Shown: positions 37,054 to 44,338 of the stretch, piece after piece
Position numbering within the stretch: position 1 is the stretch's first letter
Layout of the letters: each line of letters starts with the position of its first letter
Assembly: GCF_900291465.1 (NCBI RefSeq)
Contig: NZ_LT985808.1
Location: forward strand, 792,326-856,325
Direction: 5' to 3'
From: Bacteroides sp. Marseille-P3684
GTDB lineage: Bacteria > Bacteroidota > Bacteroidia > Bacteroidales > Bacteroidaceae
DNA length: 64,000 nt
The notes under the pieces: model-generated
The model's database searches: none
The model's input: only the letters and a program-made list of their open reading frames with translations
What the model was told of the DNA's origin: nothing
Program-made: the position numbers and the translations under genes

Positions 37054-38346
37054 ATGAATTTTGTAGAAGAACTAAGATGGCGCGGGATGTTGCACACCAT
37101 GATGCCCGGCACGGAAGAACTGCTCGAAAAGGAACAAGTGACTGCCTACCTCGGTATTGACCCGACGGCAGACTCGCTCCACATCGGTCACCTGTGCGGC
37201 GTGATGATGCTCCGCCACCTGCAGCGTTGCGGACACAAGCCGCTGGCGCTCGTGGGCGGTGCCACAGGCATGATCGGCGACCCTTCGGGCAAGTCGGCAG
37301 AACGTAACCTGCTCGATGAGGACACCTTGCGTCACAACCAGGAATGCATCAAGAAGCAGCTCGCCAAGTTCCTCGACTTCGAGTCGGACGCGCCGAACCG
37401 CGCCGAGCTGGTCAACAACTACGACTGGATGAAAGACTTCACCTTCCTCGACTTCGCACGCGAGGTGGGCAAACGCATCACCGTGAACTACATGATGGCG
37501 AAGGACTCCGTGCAGAAACGTCTCAACGGCGAGGCGCGCGACGGGCTCTCGTTCACCGAGTTCACCTATCAGCTGATTCAAGGCTACGACTTCCTATACC
37601 TGAACACCCACAAGAACTGCAAGCTCCAGATGGGCGGTTCCGACCAGTGGGGCAACATGACCACGGGTACGGAGCTGATACGCCGCACCACGGGCGGTGA
37701 GGCATACGCACTGACCTGTCCCCTCATCACGAAGGCGGACGGAGGCAAGTTCGGCAAGACGGAGTCGGGCAACATCTGGCTCGACCCGCGCTACACGTCG
37801 CCCTACAAGTTCTACCAGTTCTGGCTGAACGTGAGCGACGAGGACGCTGCCCGCTACATCAAGATATTCACCTCGCTGAGCCGCGAGGAAATCGACGCAC
37901 TGACGGCAGAGCATGCCGCCGCTCCCCACCTGCGGGTGCTGCAGAAGCGCCTGGCGAAGGAAGTGACGGTGATGGTCCACTCGGAGGCCGACTACGAGGC
38001 TGCGGTGGAGGCATCGGGCATCCTCTTCGGCAACGCGACGTCGGAGGCGCTGCACCGGCTGGACGAGTCGACACTGCTCGCCGTGTTCGAGGGTGTGCCG
38101 CAGTTCAAGGTGTCGCGCGACCTGCTCGCCGGCGGCGTGAAGGCAGTCGATCTCTTTGCCGAGCACTCGGGCGTCTTCGCCTCCAAGGGCGAGATGCGCA
38201 AGCTCGTACAGGGCGGAGGCGTGTCCTTGAACAAGGAGAAGTTGACGGAGTTTGACCGCGAAGTGACCACCCAAGACCTGGTGGCAGACAAGTACCTCAT
38301 CGTACAGCGCGGGAAGAAGAACTACTTCCTCCTGATTGTGGAATAA
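37054..38346 (+). CDS. tyrS: Tyrosyl-tRNA synthetase
   Basis: The 430-residue protein is a class I synthetase of the bacterial TyrRS type. The HIGH motif is His43-His46 in [12 protein letters not shown]. The tyrosine pocket contains GGSDQWGN, and the KMSKS-equivalent is KFGKTESG (about 233-240). A C-terminal S4 RNA-binding domain starts near residue 360 ([12 protein letters not shown]). It charges tRNA-Tyr. Confidence 0.96.
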   Translation: MNFVEELRWRGMLHTMMPGTEELLEKEQVTAYLGIDPTADSLHIGHLCGVMMLRHLQRCGHKPLALVGGATGMIGDPSGKSAERNLLDEDTLRHNQECIKKQLAKFLDFESDAPNRAELVNNYDWMKDFTFLDFAREVGKRITVNYMMAKDSVQKRLNGEARDGLSFTEFTYQLIQGYDFLYLNTHKNCKLQMGGSDQWGNMTTGTELIRRTTGGEAYALTCPLITKADGGKFGKTESGNIWLDPRYTSPYKFYQFWLNVSDEDAARYIKIFTSLSREEIDALTAEHAAAPHLRVLQKRLAKEVTVMVHSEADYEAAVEASGILFGNATSEALHRLDESTLLAVFEGVPQFKVSRDLLAGGVKAVDLFAEHSGVFASKGEMRKLVQGGGVSLNKEKLTEFDREVTTQDLVADKYLIVQRGKKNYFLLIVE

Positions 38347-38364
38347 TCTGATTCAATATTTGGC

Positions 38365-39303
38365 TTATGGCAGGGGATCTCGTTGCGCGACGCAGCGGGG
38401 TCCCCGCCTTTTATGCCCACTCTCCGGGCGACGGCTCAGGTCTTCAGGCTGAGCAGGTAACGCCCCGGCAGACGTATCTTCCCGCCGCTCTCCCGGAGGA
38501 CGCAGAAGCCGCGCCACACGCTGTGCCCGATGGCGCCGTAGTTGCTCCGGCAGATGATGGCATACTGCTCGTCGGGCGGGATGCGGAACTGCCTGAGGTT
38601 CTCCAGCAGACCGCGGAAGTTGCGCTTCACCCCGTCGGCAGGCGGCACCAGGCGCTCCAGTGCCTCCGGCGTCCACAGCTTCCGTCCGCCCGTCCGTCCA
38701 GGCGCAGCAGAAGGTCCCTCCTCCGGACTCCTTTCCGTTTCCCCGTCGAGGGGGGAACAGGAGGGGGTTTGCTTTGCTCTGCTCTGCTGTTCTTTTCTTT
38801 GCTATGCTATGGGGGTCTGTGGCGGGTGAAATGTCCCCTTCCGCGGGTGAAACTGCCGCCATTCGTTCGGTTTTCACGGACGCCTCCTTCGGGGCTTCCG
38901 TCTCTTCGCCCCCGTCGGTCAGCAGCGACAGGTCGGGGTCGATGAGCGACTCGCGCGCCTTCTTCTTCACGAAGGCGAACTGCTGCTGGATGTGTGCCGA
39001 GGTCAGGATGTGGCGTCGCTCGTACAGTCCCGCGTCGAAGATGCCGCAGTCCACCGCCGCCTCCACCACGCGCCGTACATCCTCGTCCGTGAAGCCGTAG
39101 AAGTCCGCGGCAATGTCCTCCAGCAGGACATCGTCCACCTCCAGGTAGTAGCCCTTGTCCGCGTAGATGCACGAGAAGAGCCACACGAGGATGCCCACCG
39201 CCCCGTCGCCCTCGCGTTTCATCAGGCGGCGCACCGTGCGGTGTGTGATAAAGTCTGTGTCCAGGGGGAAATAGTCCAGTCCCCGTTTCTTGATTCTAGC
39301 CAT
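38365..39303 (-). CDS. DUF4373 (Lin1244/Lin1753-type) protein, frameshifted
   Basis: The N-terminal part (about residues 1-110: KKRGLDYFPLDTDF, ADKGYYLEVDD, YGFTDEDVRRVVEAAVDCGIFD) matches the DUF4373 / Lin1244-Lin1753 N-terminal domain, a winged-helix-like domain found in phage and mobile-element proteins. After about residue 190 the open frame turns into Arg/Ala-rich noise. The expected C-terminal domain is found in another frame (38436-38760). The break is probably at the run of six G at 38750-38755. As assembled, the 312-residue product has a wrong C-terminus. It could be a sequencing error, a pseudogene or a contingency switch. Confidence 0.7.
   Translation of the reverse strand: MARIKKRGLDYFPLDTDFITHRTVRRLMKREGDGAVGILVWLFSCIYADKGYYLEVDDVLLEDIAADFYGFTDEDVRRVVEAAVDCGIFDAGLYERRHILTSAHIQQQFAFVKKKARESLIDPDLSLLTDGGEETEAPKEASVKTERMAAVSPAEGDISPATDPHSIAKKRTAEQSKANPLLFPPRRGNGKESGGGTFCCAWTDGRTEAVDAGGTGAPGAACRRGEAQLPRSAGEPQAVPHPARRAVCHHLPEQLRRHRAQRVARLLRPPGERREDTSAGALPAQPEDLSRRPESGHKRRGPRCVAQRDPLP
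38436..38760 (-). pseudogene. Displaced C-terminal domain of the DUF4373 gene
   Basis: Read one base out of the main frame, this stretch gives a coherent ending: RKLWTPEALERLV, GVKRNFRGLLENLRQF, PPDEQYAIICRSNYGAIG, VWRGFCVLRESGGKIRLPG, then YLLSLKT and stop. This is the kind of C-terminal domain that accompanies DUF4373 proteins. Removing one base from the G6 run at 38750-38755 would join it to the N-terminal part. Confidence 0.7.
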
Positions 39304-39332
39304 AGTTCAAGGTTTGTTGTTTGTTCATGGTA

Positions 39333-39529
39333 AACCCGAATCGGTCATTAGACCGCTCAAAGTTCTCTCCGATTCAAAAGGGCAAGCTCTTTGAGCATCT
39401 TGTCCACTCTGTCGACATCTTCTTCCTCGTTCTGTCTCGACGTAGCCCGCTACGTCTTCACCAAAACGAGAAACAAGCTGCCTGACAGATGCGAACAATC
39501 TACTCAAAGTCTAATGGCTGATTCGGGTT
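39333..39529. mobile_element. 197-bp inverted-repeat element, MITE-like
   Basis: Both ends carry a 21-bp imperfect inverted repeat (AACCCGAATC then GGTCATTAGAC at 39333-39353; its complement at 39509-39529, two mismatches). The centre has a perfect hairpin GACGTAGC / GCTACGTC (39439-39456), nested within CTCGTT / AACGAG. No transposase and no clear target duplication are seen, and an open frame of 60 codons across it is not convincing. It fills the gap between the DUF4373 gene and the zinc-ribbon gene. Confidence 0.6.
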
Positions 39530-39636
39530 AAAAAGAGAAAGGCGCAAGCGCCATGCACGTCACGTGGTTTTCAAACATTGAATCCCCGTCCGGCATGCCT
39601 TGTGCCTTTCCGTGTGCGGCCCACCGGCGTGCGCCC

Positions 39637-39966
39637 TCACTCGCTGTCCTCCATTGCCGCTTCGCGCTCCTTGCGTCGGCGGACGCTCTCCGCCACCACG
39701 CGCAAGGCATGGCGGATGAGGGTCATCCTCAGTTCGCGGTCTTCCACTTCGGTCAGTACCAGGTAGCTCCGGTACGTTTCCGTGCGCGGTCCGAGCGCAG
39801 ACTTGCCCCGTTGTATCCGGCTCGCCTGACGGCGGCAGGCCTTGCAACGTGAGTCCGGTTTGCCCGTGCGGGCATTGACGTAGAATTCGGTCAGCGGCAG
39901 CTGACGGTGGCAGCAGGGGCATTGGCGCATCTCTGTCTGCAACGGTGTGTCTTCCATCGTGTTCAT
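39637..39966 (-). CDS. Small zinc-ribbon protein, unknown function
   Basis: The start is taken at ATG 39966 (MNTMEDTPL), though the frame opens further upstream in AT-rich DNA. The 109-residue protein has two Cys pairs, CPCCHRQLPLTEFY and CKACRRQ about 25 residues later, a likely treble-clef or zinc ribbon. A basic helical C-terminal half follows (HALRVVAESVRRRKERE). A similar Cys arrangement is seen in HNH-type and phage-associated zinc proteins, but no HNH catalytic motif is present. It lies upstream of, and on the same strand as, the DUF4373 gene. Confidence 0.6.
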   Translation of the reverse strand: MNTMEDTPLQTEMRQCPCCHRQLPLTEFYVNARTGKPDSRCKACRRQASRIQRGKSALGPRTETYRSYLVLTEVEDRELRMTLIRHALRVVAESVRRRKEREAAMEDSE

Positions 39967-40206
39967 ATCGCAATTTGTTTTTGTTATTAAATCACTAGCA
40001 AAGATAGTATACATATATAATACCATCCAAGTAAATCACGAAATTAATTTTCACGGGCGGTTGTCGCGCTGTGAACCAGTTCGTGTTTCGTTGCCGGACG
40101 AGCCGATGTGGCGACGACTGAGGACTTTCGTTGGGGCTCTCCGGGGGCTTCCCTTTTCCCCACAGGTGCCGATGTGACAAGATTCCCGAAAAAATCCCGG
40201 TAAACA

Positions 40207-40238
40207 TTTGGAGCATATCGCCCAAACGCCTATCTTTG
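40207..40238 (+). promoter_or_regulatory. Promoter of tRNA-Gln
   Basis: TTTG at 40207-40210 and TATCTTTG at 40231-40238, spacer 20 bases: a textbook Bacteroidota promoter 32 bases before the tRNA. Confidence 0.8.
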
Positions 40239-40269
40239 CATCGCTTTTCAAAAGAAAGCACAGAATGAT

Positions 40270-40340
40270 TGGACTATGGTGTAATGGTAGCACAACAGGT
40301 TTTGGTTCTGTTTGTCTAGGTTCGAATCCTGGTAGTCCAA
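40270..40340 (+). tRNA. tRNA-Gln (anticodon UUG)
   Basis: The acceptor stem TGGACTA pairs with TAGTCCA, with discriminator A. The anticodon stem ACAGG / TCTGT encloses TTTTGGT, giving anticodon TTG. The T-loop TTCGAATC is standard. CCA is not encoded. Length 71 bases. Confidence 0.96.
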
Positions 40341-40362
40341 CGGTTTACTGTTAAGAAGGTTG

Positions 40363-40391
40363 ACCCGGAAGCACCGCTTCCGGGTTTTTTC
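40363..40391 (+). terminator. Rho-independent terminator of tRNA-Gln
   Basis: ACCCGGAAGC and GCTTCCGGGT form a 10-bp stem with a 3-base loop, followed by a run of T. Confidence 0.92.
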
Positions 40392-40420
40392 ATGCCCTTG
40401 CCGCACCTGCGGATACACGC

Positions 40421-40457
40421 AGCGGGCATGTCCGGAGGGTTGTCCGGGCATGCCCGC
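40421..40457 (-). terminator. Inverted repeat at the 3' end of kduD
   Basis: AGCGGGCATGTCCGGA pairs with 40442-40457 over 16 positions with one G.T. It lies about 60 bases after the kduD stop. There is no good T run, so this may be a 3'-end stabilising hairpin rather than a true terminator. Confidence 0.5.
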
Positions 40458-40517
40458 TGTATGCTTCTGGTCCGGCGGACGGCGACGGTGCGTCCGTCCG
40501 TCAGCCGGTCACACGAC

Positions 40518-41312
40518 TCACTTGGGCTGCTTGCCGATGTAGGCGAGGATACCGCCGTCCACGTAGAGCACCTGGCCGTTCACGAAGTTCGACGCGTCCG
40601 AAGCGAGGAACACCACCGAGCCCATCAGGTCCTCCGGCGTGCCCCAGCGTGCTGCCGGAGTCTTGGCGACGATGAACGAGTCGAACGGGTGGCGGGAGCC
40701 GTCAGCCTGACGCTCGCGCAACGGGGCGGTCTGCGGTGTGGCGATGTAGCCCGGGCCGATGCCGTTGCACTGGATGTTGTACTCTCCGTACTCCGATGCG
40801 ATGTTGCGGGTCAGCATCTTCAGGCCGCCCTTCGCAGCGGCGTAGGCGGACACCGTCTCGCGTCCCAGCTCGCTCATCATCGAGCAGATGTTGATGATTT
40901 TTCCGTGACCCTTCTTAATCATGCCCGGGATGACTGCCTTCGACATGATGAACGGGGCGGTCAGGTCGATGTCGATCACCTGGCGGAACTCCTCCACCTT
41001 CATGTCCGTCATCGGGATGCGCTTGATGATGCCGGCGTTGTTCACCAGGATGTCGATGGTTCCCAGCGTCTGCTCGATGTCGGCAATCATGGCGCTGACC
41101 TCGTCCTCCCTGGTGACGTCGCAGAGGTAACCCTTCGCGTCGATGCCCAGCTTCTTATAGTCCGCCAGAGCCTGTTCCATGTGCTCCTTGCCGCGGCAGT
41201 TGAATGCAATCTTCGCACCTGCCTCTGCCAACGCCTGTGCCATGGCGAAGCCGATGCCGTAAGCGGCGCCCGTCACGAGGGCGACCTTTCCTTCCAATGA
41301 GAAATTTACCAT
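40518..41312 (-). CDS. kduD: 2-dehydro-3-deoxy-D-gluconate 5-dehydrogenase KduD
   Basis: The 264-residue short-chain dehydrogenase has the nucleotide-binding TGAAYGIG (about 15-22), NNAG (about 89-92) and active-site YAAAK (about 158-162), with family runs IIKRIPMTDM and GPGYIATPQTAPLR. It reduces 3-deoxy-D-glycero-2,5-hexodiulosonate to 2-keto-3-deoxygluconate with NAD(P)H, the step after KduI in breakdown of unsaturated galacturonate from pectin. It lies 144 bases after kduI in the same direction. Confidence 0.9.
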   Translation of the reverse strand: MVNFSLEGKVALVTGAAYGIGFAMAQALAEAGAKIAFNCRGKEHMEQALADYKKLGIDAKGYLCDVTREDEVSAMIADIEQTLGTIDILVNNAGIIKRIPMTDMKVEEFRQVIDIDLTAPFIMSKAVIPGMIKKGHGKIINICSMMSELGRETVSAYAAAKGGLKMLTRNIASEYGEYNIQCNGIGPGYIATPQTAPLRERQADGSRHPFDSFIVAKTPAARWGTPEDLMGSVVFLASDASNFVNGQVLYVDGGILAYIGKQPK

Positions 41313-41456
41313 AGTCGTATAGATTTGATTAAGTCTCCGCCTGTGCCTGCGGGCAGAGGCTGACGGCTGTCTGTCGCCGTCCGTCTGCCGGGAGGACCTG
41401 CGGAAGTTGAATGATTCGGGTGTTGTCGTCCGTCCGTCCGGACCCTTCGGTGTGCC

Positions 41457-42299
41457 TCATCTCAAGTCGGTGATGGCAGCGAAGTCCTGGTCGCCATAGT
41501 CGAGGTTCTCCCCGCCCATGCCCCAGATGAAGGTGTAGTTGTGCGTTGCCGCCGCGCTGTGGATGGACCATTCGGGCGACAGCACTGCCTGCTCGCCGCG
41601 CATCCACAGGTGGCGCGTCTCGTCCGTCTCGCCCATGAAGTGGCAGACGGCGTGCTCCTCGGGCAGCTCGAAGTAGAAGTATGCCTCCATGCGACGGCTG
41701 TGCACGTGTGCCGGCATGGTGTTCCACACCGAGCCGGGCTGGAGTTCCGTCATGCCCATCTGCAGCTGGCACGTGGGCAGCACCTGGTTGACAATCATCT
41801 TGTTGATGACACGGTGGTTCGACCCTTCGAGCGAGCCCATCTCCACGCTGATGGCGTCCGCCCGGGCAATCTTGCGGTCGGGGCAGGTGCAGTGTGCCGT
41901 GGTGGAGTTGAAGTAGAACTTCGCCGGACGGCCGGCGTCGCGGCTCTCGAAGGTCACCTCGCGGTCGCCCCGTCCCAGGTAGAGCGCCTCCTTGTAGTCC
42001 AGTTCGAACACGGTGTCGCCCGCGCGCACGATGCCCGGTCCGCCGACGTTGAAGATGCCCACCTCGCGCCGTGTGGTGAAGAAGGGAGCCTTCAGCGGGT
42101 CGATAGCCTCCAGGCGGAGCACCTCGCCCACAGGCTGTGCGCCGCCGACGACCATGCGGTCGTACATGGAATAGACCATATTGACTTCGTCGGGTGTGAA
42201 TACTCGTTCGATGAGGAAGTCGCGCCGTATGCGCGTCGTGTCGTAATGCTTCGCGTCCTCGGGATGCGCCGCATAGCGTATTTCATAGTTCGTTTTCAT
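41457..42299 (-). CDS. kduI: 5-keto-4-deoxyuronate isomerase KduI
   Basis: The start is ATG 42299, giving 280 residues, the normal KduI length; the upstream frame extension runs through CAATTG repeats. The zinc ligands are His198, His200, Glu205 (in AHVHSRRMEAYFYF) and His247, corresponding to the known E. coli set. It isomerises 5-keto-4-deoxyuronate to 3-deoxy-D-glycero-2,5-hexodiulosonate. With KduD it completes catabolism of the unsaturated uronates made by the PL1 lyases encoded 16 kb away. Confidence 0.95.
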   Translation of the reverse strand: MKTNYEIRYAAHPEDAKHYDTTRIRRDFLIERVFTPDEVNMVYSMYDRMVVGGAQPVGEVLRLEAIDPLKAPFFTTRREVGIFNVGGPGIVRAGDTVFELDYKEALYLGRGDREVTFESRDAGRPAKFYFNSTTAHCTCPDRKIARADAISVEMGSLEGSNHRVINKMIVNQVLPTCQLQMGMTELQPGSVWNTMPAHVHSRRMEAYFYFELPEEHAVCHFMGETDETRHLWMRGEQAVLSPEWSIHSAAATHNYTFIWGMGGENLDYGDQDFAAITDLR

Positions 42300-42335
42300 A
42301 AGCAGGAGATTGCCTTTCGTTGTTAGGGTTATCCA

Positions 42336-42343
42336 CAAAGATA
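42336..42343 (-). promoter_or_regulatory. Candidate -7 box of kduI
   Basis: On the minus strand this reads TATCTTTG (TAnnTTTG), 37 bases before the kduI start. At about the -33 position there is instead an inverted repeat GGTGG-N6-CCACC (42353-42368), a possible operator. Confidence 0.55.
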
Positions 42344-42406
42344 CAGCTTTTGGGTGGCATGTACCACCTTCTTTACTTTTTTTTACAAGAAAGGGAGACA
42401 ACGATT

Positions 42407-42506
42407 CAATTGACAATTGACAATGGACAATTGACAATTGCCGTTCGGGGTGTGGACGGTTCGATGGCGGAATAATTGACAATTGACAATGGACAATTGA
42501 CAATTG
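42407..42506. repeat. CAATTG tracts upstream of kduI
   Basis: Two near-identical blocks (42407-42440 and 42473-42506) of CAATTGACAATGGACAATTG-type units are each followed by GCCGTTCGG. They lie in the gene-free interval 42300-43247. Confidence 0.85.
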
Positions 42507-42566
42507 CCGTTCGGCTCGTGGATGGTTTGGCGACGGGGAGATGGACCGGGATGGGCATTTTGACAA

Positions 42567-43126
42567 TGTGACAGTTTGTCAAACGAAGGGCGCGAGAATG
42601 CCCTTCGTTGCGCCAAAATACGGATTGGTGACCGGGAAGGGCCTTCTCGGGCGATTCGCGAAATACACATGGACGGGGTTCCCGTCGGTTTCCTTTCCTT
42701 TTGTTCTGTTTCCCCGTCCGTTTGTTCCCTTCCGTCGGTCTTTTCTGACGGACGGACGCACTATCACACATCGGAAATCGTGTCTCTTTGGACTCTAAAA
42801 AATGAAAACAGGTGGGTGTTTTCGTACGGACGAACGACCACGACGGTGCGGACACGTCGGTACGGTGGTACGGACGCGTCCGTACGAAGCCAGTCACAGG
42901 TGCTTTTGTTCGTGGAAAGGGGTGCGAAGGAGGCTTTTTCTGCGTTAGAAAGAGTTTGTTTATGTGAATTTATGTCTATCTGAATGCGCTGTGGAGGATG
43001 TATGTTAAGATATTTAACGCGCGATTTTCCAGAAGGGACGAAATCGCGAAAGTACGCGTCAGCTGAAAACGGCAAAACGGGACATTGTGACAGGGGAAAC
43101 GGCCGGATGACTATCATTGTGTCACA
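42567..43126. repeat. 560-bp rigid-length intergenic element, copy B
   Basis: Same landmark order and spacing as copy A: AAACGA (42581), CCAAAATACGG (42613), CTCTAAAA (42793), CGTACGAAGC (42881), TATTTAACG (43011), GTGA (43087). The ends here are TGTGACA (42567-42573) and TGTCACA (43120-43126), again complementary, although the sequence differs from copies A and C. No convincing gene is inside. Confidence 0.88.
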
Positions 43127-43141
43127 CGCGCAGGAACACAA

Positions 43142-43185
43142 AGGCACGGAGGGACAGGGTCTGTCTGCCTGTCTCCTCCGTGCCT
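43142..43185 (-). terminator. Terminator of the korA-korB operon
   Basis: AGGCACGGAGG plus GACAGG pair with CCTGTC and CCTCCGTGCCT, a 17-bp stem with one bulged base. Reading toward lower coordinates it is followed by TTTGTGTT. It lies about 60 bases after the korB stop. Confidence 0.75.
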
Positions 43186-43247
43186 GCGTATCTCGGTTGT
43201 CCGGCGGACGGGTCACATCCGGCGGACGGGGACCTGTGCACCCGGGG

Positions 43248-44252
43248 TTATTCCACCACCCAGGTGTCGTTGGTCATGAGCAGTTCGTTGAAGTTGTGGT
43301 ACGGCTTCTTCGCGCCCACGGTCTGTATCTGCTCGTTGACGGCAGCCTCGTAGGTGGGTGCTGCCACGTCGCGGATGACGCCCAGTGCGATGGGGAAGTC
43401 GGGGCCGTCCATGAGGGCGAGCTTCAGTTGGAGGGTGTCGTCCTCACAGTGTGCGTCGTGCACGAGGATGTCCTTCTCGGTGATGCCGTTCTCGCCGAGC
43501 TTGACGACCTTCAGGCCGAAGCCCTGCTGCATGAGTCCGTACTCATTGTTCTCGCCGAAGAGGAGCGGCTTGCCGTGCTCGACGTAGATGGCGTGTTTGG
43601 CTCTGCCCTCCTTGGTGTAGATGGACTCGTGTGTGCCGTTGTTGAAGATGACGCAGTTCTGCATCACCTCGACGACGGCTGCGCCCTTGTGTGCGACGCT
43701 TGCCTTGAGCACGTCGACGGTGCCGGGTGCGTCAGTGGCGACACAGCGTGCGAAGAAGCGTCCGCGTGCACCGAAGCAGAGCTCGGCGGGGTGGAAGGGG
43801 TCTTCGACGGTGCCGTAGGGGGATGACTTGCTGACGAAGCCGCGGGGCGACGTGGGCGAGTACTGTCCCTTGGTGAGGCCGTAGATGCGGTTGTTGAGCA
43901 GGATCATGTTGATGTCCACGTTGCGTCGGATGGCATGGATGAAGTGGTTGCCGCCGATGGCGAGTCCGTCGCCGTCGCCTGAAATCTGCCAGATGGTCAG
44001 GTCGGGGTTTGCCACTTTGCAGCCGGTGGCGATGGCAGCGGCGCGTCCGTGGATGGTCTGCATGGCGTAGGTGTTCATGTAGTAGGGCAGGCGGCTGGAG
44101 CAGCCGATGCCTGAGATGACCGCTGTTTCATAGGGGGCAATGCCGATTTCAGCCATTGCCTTGTGGAGGGAGGCGAGGAAGAAGTGGTCGCCGCAACCCG
44201 GACACCAGCGGGGTTGTCCTTTCTTGAAATCTTTAGAAGTATATTCTGTCAT
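43248..44252 (-). CDS. korB: 2-oxoglutarate (2-oxoacid):ferredoxin oxidoreductase, beta subunit
   Basis: The 334-residue protein has the TPP-binding core: RWCPGCGDH, ISGIGCSSRLPYYMNTY, GRAAAIATGCKVANPDL and ISGDGDGLAIGGNH, with the metal-binding GDGD. With the alpha subunit (87 bases upstream in the operon) it oxidatively decarboxylates 2-oxoglutarate to succinyl-CoA with reduction of ferredoxin, or runs in reverse in anaerobes. The alpha-gamma fusion in korA makes this the two-subunit type; other 2-oxoacids are possible. Confidence 0.92.
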   Translation of the reverse strand: MTEYTSKDFKKGQPRWCPGCGDHFFLASLHKAMAEIGIAPYETAVISGIGCSSRLPYYMNTYAMQTIHGRAAAIATGCKVANPDLTIWQISGDGDGLAIGGNHFIHAIRRNVDINMILLNNRIYGLTKGQYSPTSPRGFVSKSSPYGTVEDPFHPAELCFGARGRFFARCVATDAPGTVDVLKASVAHKGAAVVEVMQNCVIFNNGTHESIYTKEGRAKHAIYVEHGKPLLFGENNEYGLMQQGFGLKVVKLGENGITEKDILVHDAHCEDDTLQLKLALMDGPDFPIALGVIRDVAAPTYEAAVNEQIQTVGAKKPYHNFNELLMTNDTWVVE

Positions 44253-44338
44253 GGCTTTGTTTCCTTTTAGTTGGTGTTTTTGTTTCTGCCGACGGGCGTT
44301 GTGCCTGCGCCGGCGTGTTCACGCTGACGGGGGGAGGC

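Noticed and set aside
39325-39507. A 60-codon minus-strand frame within the inverted-repeat element
   Set aside because: It spans the terminal repeat and hairpins, has no domain signal and is more simply explained by the non-coding element.
42300-42566. 89-residue extension of KduI
   Set aside because: It is encoded by CAATTG repeats; the start at 42299 gives the family length and the known metal-ligand numbering.
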